From the NCBI RefSeq assembly GCF_019923745.1, contig NZ_JAANOG010000006.1, positions 154,872 through 218,871 on the forward strand: a DNA stretch of 64,000 bases, given 5' to 3'. The translations under genes and the position numbers were made by a program. Positions 59,461 through 64,000 of this stretch are shown piece after piece; position 1 is the stretch's first letter, and each line of letters begins with the position of its first letter. This DNA is from Aquirufa aurantiipilula. Lineage in GTDB: Bacteria > Bacteroidota > Bacteroidia > Cytophagales > Spirosomataceae. The notes beneath the pieces were generated by a model. That model was not told the origin of the DNA, did not search any database, and worked only from the letters and a program-made list of their open reading frames with translations.

Positions 59461-61491
59461 TTATTTATAGGATAAGCCATGCCCAAATGGGAATAAGCCA
59501 TAGTTTGGTCCTTCCATGTAGCCAGGAACATCGGATTTATTTTCTTCTACCGCTTTCATGTTAATTGGTGTGGTAAATGGCATTTTACCGCTAGGGTAAA
59601 ATTTGCCTGTCACGATATCCATTAAGGCCTCTTGGGTAGTACCAAAAGTAGCTAGTATAGAGTTGGTTTTTCCTTTATCAATTTCTTCAATGACCCATGG
59701 ATTGGTATAATTGATTGCCACAATCGTCGGTTTGCTATTGATTAATTCATTGACATGATTCACATCAATTCGGTTGGCGGATAATCTTAGATCAATTTTT
59801 GTGCCTTGGGAACTGAATAATCCTCCACCATTTGGAATCAACCAAACTAAAATAACATCAGCTTCATCCTTATTGGACACAAATTCTATTTCGGGATATT
59901 GAGGCTTAGCCACTTTGATGATGTCTGAATTTCTACCGGTGTTAAAATAGGTTTCAAAATACACTTTGGTCTTTTTCTTGATAGGTAAAACTTGTTGGTC
60001 ATTGCGAAGTAATACAATGGATTTACGAAGGGCCAAATTGGCTAATTCTGTGGAGGTATTATTTCCAATAATTTGACTAGCTTCTTCTACCGAAACATAA
60101 GGATTTTCAAATAAGCCTAATTCGAATTTTTCTTTCAACAATTTGGTAACCGACTGATTGATTCGATCTTCTGAAACCAATCCTTTTTTTACGGTTTCCA
60201 ACAAGGTGCTAGGATCTGCGGCACCAGAAAAAATATCCACTCCAGCATTCAAGGCTTTTTGATATCGTTCAGCAATACTCAATTTTTCTACTCCCCAAGG
60301 CATCATTTCAATAGGGCCTGTATCTGAATTGATGATGCCATGAAAACCTAATTTACTTTGAAGCAAATCGTTGATCATCGCTTTATTAAATGAGAAACCC
60401 ACTTCTTCAAATTCTTTGCCTTTAGGGGCAGAATAGTAGGGCATGATAGCCGAAGTACCAGCTGCAATAGCCGCTTTAAATGGCTTTACATGGTAATCAA
60501 ACATGCCTCCAGGATAATGGGCAAATTTACCCCAATCAAAATGGGAGTCTTGTCCGTCCAATTGAGGACCTCCTCCGGGGAAGTGTTTTGTCGTCATGGC
60601 GACGGAATTAGCCCCCAATTTTTTTCCTTGAAAACCCACAATGATTTCTTGAATCATGCGCGAGGTTAAATCAGCATCTTCTCCAAAAGTCCCTTCTACG
60701 CGTTGCCAACGAGGCTCAGTGGCTAAATCGGCCATGTACATATAGCCTTTTCTCAGCCCTACTGCGCGCCATTCCTTGGAGGCAATTTCCGCGAATTGAC
60801 GTGTCAAAGTAAAATCTCTCATGGCTGCTAATCCTAATTCTCCTGGCCATTTGGAAAATGCGGTTACTCCCACACTTAATCCTACAGATGCATCGGTCGT
60901 CACATGATTTCTTGGGTTGGAAGCCACAATAGCTGGTATTCCTAGTCGCGTATCCTCACACAAGGCTTGCAGGTTGTTAGACCATTTGGCTAAGATTTCA
61001 GGCGAGGCATTGGCTCTCAAAATAAAGTGACGCAAATGAAGTTGATTTACCCCTTTAGTGGTTCCCGCTGCTGCCATATTGGGAGCTCCTAATGGTTTCC
61101 GAGTAAACATATTGGTGGTTTGAACTAAATCTTCTTCATTAAAACCATCGTTGATCGGCGTAGCCGGACCTGCTGCTGTCGCCCCTCCAAAAACATTGTC
61201 ACCACCCATACGCGTGGTGCTAATTAACATGAAACCTACCTTTTCTTCCAGGGTCATTTGAGAAACCAAATCCTTGATTCTCTCTGAAATGGGTAAGCGC
61301 CAATCCTCATATCGATCCAGCTTTTTGTTCTTATTCAGGTCTTTGAAAGATTGATTTTGAATGCGAAGGATTTCAACATTTCGACTACCTAAATTAGGTT
61401 GAGCTGTTTTCTGCTGTGCTTGAATATTGGTAAAAGACAAAACAGTGAAGAGGCTAGCTATTACCTGTTTTTGGGAGAATTTGTTTGACAT
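59461..61491 (-). CDS. Glycoside hydrolase family 3 (beta-glucosidase-like), secreted
   Basis: A 676-residue exocellular or periplasmic GH3 enzyme. It has a signal peptide (VIASLFTVLSFTNIQAQ) and the (beta/alpha)8 domain with MTLEEKVGFMLIS, the substrate-binding KHFPGGGPQLDGQDSHF and the nucleophile Asp in FHGIINSDTGPIEMMPWG. The second alpha/beta sandwich domain carries ALRKSIVLLRNDQQVLPIKKK, and the C-terminus ends PNYGLFPFGHGLSYK. It is likely to remove terminal glucose or xylose units. It is divergent from the esterase at 61705, with a perfect inverted repeat in between. Confidence 0.95.
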   Translation of the reverse strand: MSNKFSQKQVIASLFTVLSFTNIQAQQKTAQPNLGSRNVEILRIQNQSFKDLNKNKKLDRYEDWRLPISERIKDLVSQMTLEEKVGFMLISTTRMGGDNVFGGATAAGPATPINDGFNEEDLVQTTNMFTRKPLGAPNMAAAGTTKGVNQLHLRHFILRANASPEILAKWSNNLQALCEDTRLGIPAIVASNPRNHVTTDASVGLSVGVTAFSKWPGELGLAAMRDFTLTRQFAEIASKEWRAVGLRKGYMYMADLATEPRWQRVEGTFGEDADLTSRMIQEIIVGFQGKKLGANSVAMTTKHFPGGGPQLDGQDSHFDWGKFAHYPGGMFDYHVKPFKAAIAAGTSAIMPYYSAPKGKEFEEVGFSFNKAMINDLLQSKLGFHGIINSDTGPIEMMPWGVEKLSIAERYQKALNAGVDIFSGAADPSTLLETVKKGLVSEDRINQSVTKLLKEKFELGLFENPYVSVEEASQIIGNNTSTELANLALRKSIVLLRNDQQVLPIKKKTKVYFETYFNTGRNSDIIKVAKPQYPEIEFVSNKDEADVILVWLIPNGGGLFSSQGTKIDLRLSANRIDVNHVNELINSKPTIVAINYTNPWVIEEIDKGKTNSILATFGTTQEALMDIVTGKFYPSGKMPFTTPINMKAVEENKSDVPGYMEGPNYGLFPFGHGLSYK

Positions 61492-61622
61492 ATGATAGGG
61501 CTATATGGTCTAAAAGGATTAATTAACTGGTTTCTAATGGCTTATTTTGTAAAATATTTAGATAATGGTTTACCCATTCATCAAATTATGGTAAGTCGGG
61601 AGAAATAATTCAAATAGGATTC

Positions 61623-61651
61623 CTATATTGTAGCAATTCGATACAATATAG
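61623..61651. promoter_or_regulatory. Perfect inverted repeat, candidate operator
   Basis: CTATATTGTA/TACAATATAG arms (10 bp, perfect) with a 9-bp centre, in the 213-bp divergent region between GH3 and the esterase/amidohydrolase operon, 54 bp upstream of the esterase start. It fits a dimeric repressor or activator site; the regulator is not identified. Confidence 0.65.
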
Positions 61652-61704
61652 AATTTTTGTAAAGTAAAATATCGGAAAAATACCAAACCTTACATTTTTA
61701 GCGT

Positions 61705-62835
61705 ATGAAGAAATGGATACTAAGTATAAGTTTGCTATTGAGTAGCTTACTTGTTTTGGCTCAACCTTCCCGGCCAGCACCTACACCTAATGACACATTG
61801 AAGTCTGTAGAAGCCTTAGCTTCTGGGCAAATTGTATTTCGAATATATGCTCCAAAGGCTAGTCAAGTGATTGTTTCTGGTGATTTTTCGAAAGAATTTG
61901 GCCCTATAAATTTGACTAAAAATGAGCTAGGAGTTTGGTCATATACCACAGCGGAGGCTATCGCTCCTGATTATTATACCTATGATTTTAGCGTAGATGG
62001 GGTGAAAACCTTAGATCCTAAGAACACCTTGTTGAAGGAAGGTGAAAATGGCTATACCAATATCATGGAGATTAAAGGGAAGGAATCTGCATATGCTTCC
62101 ATTCAAGATGTCCCACATGGCAATTTGGAGAAAGTCTGGTTTCAATCTAAAGTTACGGGCAAGGCCACACGTTTTCATGTGTATACGCCTCCAGGATATG
62201 AACAAATGAAAACCAAACTTCCTGTTTTGTATTTACAACATGGAGGGGGAGATAATGATGCTTCTTGGTCAACGGCCGGTCGGGCAAATTTTATCATGGA
62301 TAATCTGCTGGCAGCAGGTAAATGCCAACCCATGGTGGTGGTGATGCCCATGGGACATCCGAGTTCTGGTTTTTACATGAATCCTGGGATTGAAGAAGAC
62401 CCATATTACAAACAAATGTTTGAAGAAATCATGCCTTTGGTCAATGTAAAATATCATGTGATGACAGATCGTAATCATACGGCTTATGCCGGACTTTCTA
62501 TGGGAGGATTGCAAGCATTGAACATGGCTATTTTTGCTCCTGAGAAGTTTGGATATGTGTTACCTTTAAGTACCGGATATTTTCCACCTCAATTGAAAAT
62601 GTTGGAAGAGAAATATGTCCAGAGTTTGAAAAATCCAGAAATTAACCGACTGAAGCTTTTTTGGATTGCCATGGGAGGAGAAAGAGATATAGCCTATAAA
62701 AATGGATTAGGTGTAAATGCTGTGTTTGATAAATATGGTATCAAATACCAAACGAATACTTACGATGCCGGTCATACATTTATCACTTGGCGTCATAATT
62801 TAGTTGAATTCGCCCCATTACTTTTTAAAAATTAA
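61705..62835 (+). CDS. Secreted esterase with N-terminal CBM48/E-set domain (copy 3)
   Basis: A 376-residue exported esterase related to the pair at 21123/22304. A signal peptide (ILSISLLLSSLLVLAQ) precedes the E-set/CBM48 domain (QIVFRIYAPKASQVIVSGDFSKEFGPINLTKNELGVWSYTT...YTYDFSVDG). The esterase domain shows LYLQHGGGDNDASWSTAGRANFIMDNLLA, GLSMGGLQAL, an acid in IAMGGERD, and His in AGHTFITWR. It begins an operon with the amidohydrolase 4 bp downstream and lies across from a GH3 glucosidase, consistent with breakdown of acylated glycans. Confidence 0.92.
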   Translation: MKKWILSISLLLSSLLVLAQPSRPAPTPNDTLKSVEALASGQIVFRIYAPKASQVIVSGDFSKEFGPINLTKNELGVWSYTTAEAIAPDYYTYDFSVDGVKTLDPKNTLLKEGENGYTNIMEIKGKESAYASIQDVPHGNLEKVWFQSKVTGKATRFHVYTPPGYEQMKTKLPVLYLQHGGGDNDASWSTAGRANFIMDNLLAAGKCQPMVVVMPMGHPSSGFYMNPGIEEDPYYKQMFEEIMPLVNVKYHVMTDRNHTAYAGLSMGGLQALNMAIFAPEKFGYVLPLSTGYFPPQLKMLEEKYVQSLKNPEINRLKLFWIAMGGERDIAYKNGLGVNAVFDKYGIKYQTNTYDAGHTFITWRHNLVEFAPLLFKN

Positions 62836-62839
62836 TCGC

Positions 62840-63832
62840 ATGAAAAAAACAGTATTATTCGCCCTCGCTTGTGTCGTTTTTATGGCTCAAAATAGCCTAG
62901 CACAAACTGCCTCTGCCAAGCATTTACCTATCATAGATGTACACGTGCATGCCATGAAAGTCAATGCTAATTTTGCCTCGGATATGTCGCCATGGTTTTT
63001 AAGTAACATGCCAGGAACAGATCCCAATGAGCCTACTCCCAAATTTTTGAATGCAGATGGAGCTATCATGTTGAAGGCCGCCAAATCTGATCAAGAATTT
63101 CAAGATGAGTTGATGCAAACCATGAAACGCTTGAACATGACCATAGTGGCTTCAGGAGATCCTCAAGTTATTCGAAATTGGAAAAAAGCGGCAGCTCCTG
63201 ATAGAGTAATTCCATCCATTGGTTTTAGTTCGGCAAGTGGTATTAGCGTGCAAGCTTTTGAAGATTCTTTGAAAACAGGTTTTTATAAAGTGGTAGGAGA
63301 AGTAGGTTTACAATACCAAGGTTTATCGCCTAGTGATCCATCAGTGGATAAGTATTTTGAAGTTGCAGAGCGATTAAATGTGCCTGTGGCTATTCACATG
63401 GGGACAGGTGGAAATGGTATGGCTAATTTGACCTCACCTAAATACCGTGCATCCATGGGGAATCCCTTATTGCTGGAGGATTTATTAGCCAGACATCCCA
63501 AGTTAAAGGTATGGGTAATGCATGCTGGTTATCCGATGATTGATGAAATGATTGCCTTGATGGGCGCCAATTCTCATGTTTATGTGGATTTGGCAGGCAT
63601 GATTTGGAGCTACCCTTTGGAAGAAATACACCTGTATTTGAAAAGATTGGTGCAAGCGGGTTTTGGAAAAAGAATCATGTACGGCACAGATTTAATGGTT
63701 TGGCCTAAATTGTTAGAGACTTCCTTGGGAGTTATTGAAAATGCTAATTATTTATCATTTGATCAGAAGAGAGATATCTTTTTCAACAATGCGGTTCGCT
63801 TTTTCCGATTAGATCCTACAAAGTATCAATAG
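62840..63832 (+). CDS. Secreted amidohydrolase-2 family metal hydrolase
   Basis: About 330 residues from the ATG at 62840, which gives a signal peptide (TVLFALACVVFMAQNSLAQ). It is an ACMSD/amidohydrolase-2 type TIM barrel: HxH in IDVHVHAM, further ligand-type histidines in VAIHMGTGG and VMHAGYPMIDE, and the catalytic Asp in MYGTDLMVWP. Family members decarboxylate or hydrolyse aromatic and lactone substrates; a role on an acid released by the upstream esterase is plausible but unproven. It lies 4 bp after the esterase, so they are one transcript. Confidence 0.9.
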   Translation: MKKTVLFALACVVFMAQNSLAQTASAKHLPIIDVHVHAMKVNANFASDMSPWFLSNMPGTDPNEPTPKFLNADGAIMLKAAKSDQEFQDELMQTMKRLNMTIVASGDPQVIRNWKKAAAPDRVIPSIGFSSASGISVQAFEDSLKTGFYKVVGEVGLQYQGLSPSDPSVDKYFEVAERLNVPVAIHMGTGGNGMANLTSPKYRASMGNPLLLEDLLARHPKLKVWVMHAGYPMIDEMIALMGANSHVYVDLAGMIWSYPLEEIHLYLKRLVQAGFGKRIMYGTDLMVWPKLLETSLGVIENANYLSFDQKRDIFFNNAVRFFRLDPTKYQ

Positions 63833-63873
63833 CCTACCAAATAGCTAGGTATAAAAAAAGGGCATCTTCCAAG

Positions 63874-64000
63874 TGAACTGCACCCAATTGTTTGGACAAA
63901 ATTAAACAATTGATTTTAGATAATGAGCTCGGTATTGTACCGGGCTCATTGCATTTAAGTTCATTTTTATTCTTTCATGGTTATAATAGTTAATGTACTG
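63874..64000 (-). mobile_element. IS3-family insertion sequence, one end (cut by window edge)
   Basis: From TGAACTGCACCC at 63874 the sequence reads as the transposase-stop end of an IS3-family element. The terminal 5'-TG fits that family. It encodes the last 32 residues of an IS3 transposase on the minus strand. The rest lies outside the window. Confidence 0.85.
63902..64000 (-). CDS. IS3-family transposase (OrfB), C-terminal fragment (truncated by window edge)
   Basis: The minus strand reads QYINYYNHERIKMNLNAMSP and then VQYRAHYLKSIV before the stop. This is the conserved C-terminus of DDE transposases of the IS3/IS150 groups (YYNxxRxxxxLxxMSPxxYR). The catalytic domain and OrfA lie beyond base 64000. 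The stop codon is 28 bp inside the IS end. Confidence 0.9.
   Translation of the reverse strand, partial: QYINYYNHERIKMNLNAMSPVQYRAHYLKSIV

Overview
The window comes from a low-GC, free-living member of the Bacteroidota, most likely Cytophagales (Spirosomaceae/Aquirufa-like). This rests on the gene families: an UpxY-type NusG paralogue, an ECF sigma/FecR/TonB-receptor trio with STN and carboxypeptidase-regulatory domains, Tat-secreted Gfo/Idh and GMC oxidoreductases, and a Nudix-type (AraR/NrtR-like) regulator. It also rests on promoter elements of the TTG...TAnnTTTG type and the near absence of Shine-Dalgarno sequences. The taxon is inferred from gene style; no rRNA is present.

Layout. 1-9.1 kb is core-like: the end of a long-chain acyl-CoA ligase, an exopolysaccharide segment (gmd, UpxY/NusG-like, Wzi-like), an SpmA/SpmB-type membrane protein, a VanX-like dipeptidase and a TolC/HlyD pair. 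At 9.2 kb lies tRNA-Asn(GTT). It is followed by a 4.4 kb accessory strip (9.29-13.63 kb) of small unrelated genes separated by diverged copies of one ~100 bp repeat, hairpins and a 21-nt copy of the tRNA 3' end, which looks like a tRNA-anchored cassette strip. 13.6-20.6 kb carries an esterase, a complete subclass B1 metallo-beta-lactamase next to a TetX-like flavin monooxygenase, a quinone oxidoreductase, and a GMC oxidoreductase/sugar isomerase pair. 21.1-28.1 kb is a carbohydrate-ester region: three esterases, a Nudix-type regulator with a perfect palindrome in its divergent promoter, a TolB-like protein and a Gfo/Idh oxidoreductase.

28.5-32.3 kb is a compact bicarbonate-transport module: LysR, a small membrane peptide, an SbtA-type permease, a translationally coupled zinc-ribbon protein (DUF6671-like) and a DUF3050 protein. 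32.4-36.8 kb is the TonB receptor/FecR/ECF sigma trio. 37.2-39.7 kb is a malonate module (malonyl-CoA synthetase-like enzyme plus MadM/MadL), followed by a DUF7793-like protein and a membrane-anchored AraC regulator. 41.9-55.4 kb is rich in duplicates: two molybdopterin oxidoreductase large subunits but one Fe-S small subunit, two DUF4440-like proteins, two AraC regulators, and three copies of an outer-membrane-like protein, one broken by an in-frame stop. It also holds a type-B carboxylesterase and an HxlR regulator with helically phased operator repeats. 55.5-63.8 kb returns to polysaccharide degradation: a GH106-like glycosidase, a GH3 beta-glucosidase, a CBM48-type esterase and an amidohydrolase. 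The window ends inside an IS3-family element that appears to have landed in a terminator.

The most promising leads for something undescribed are the repeat-separated strip behind tRNA-Asn and the SbtA/zinc-ribbon/DUF3050 module. All family assignments come from reading the sequence; no searches were run.
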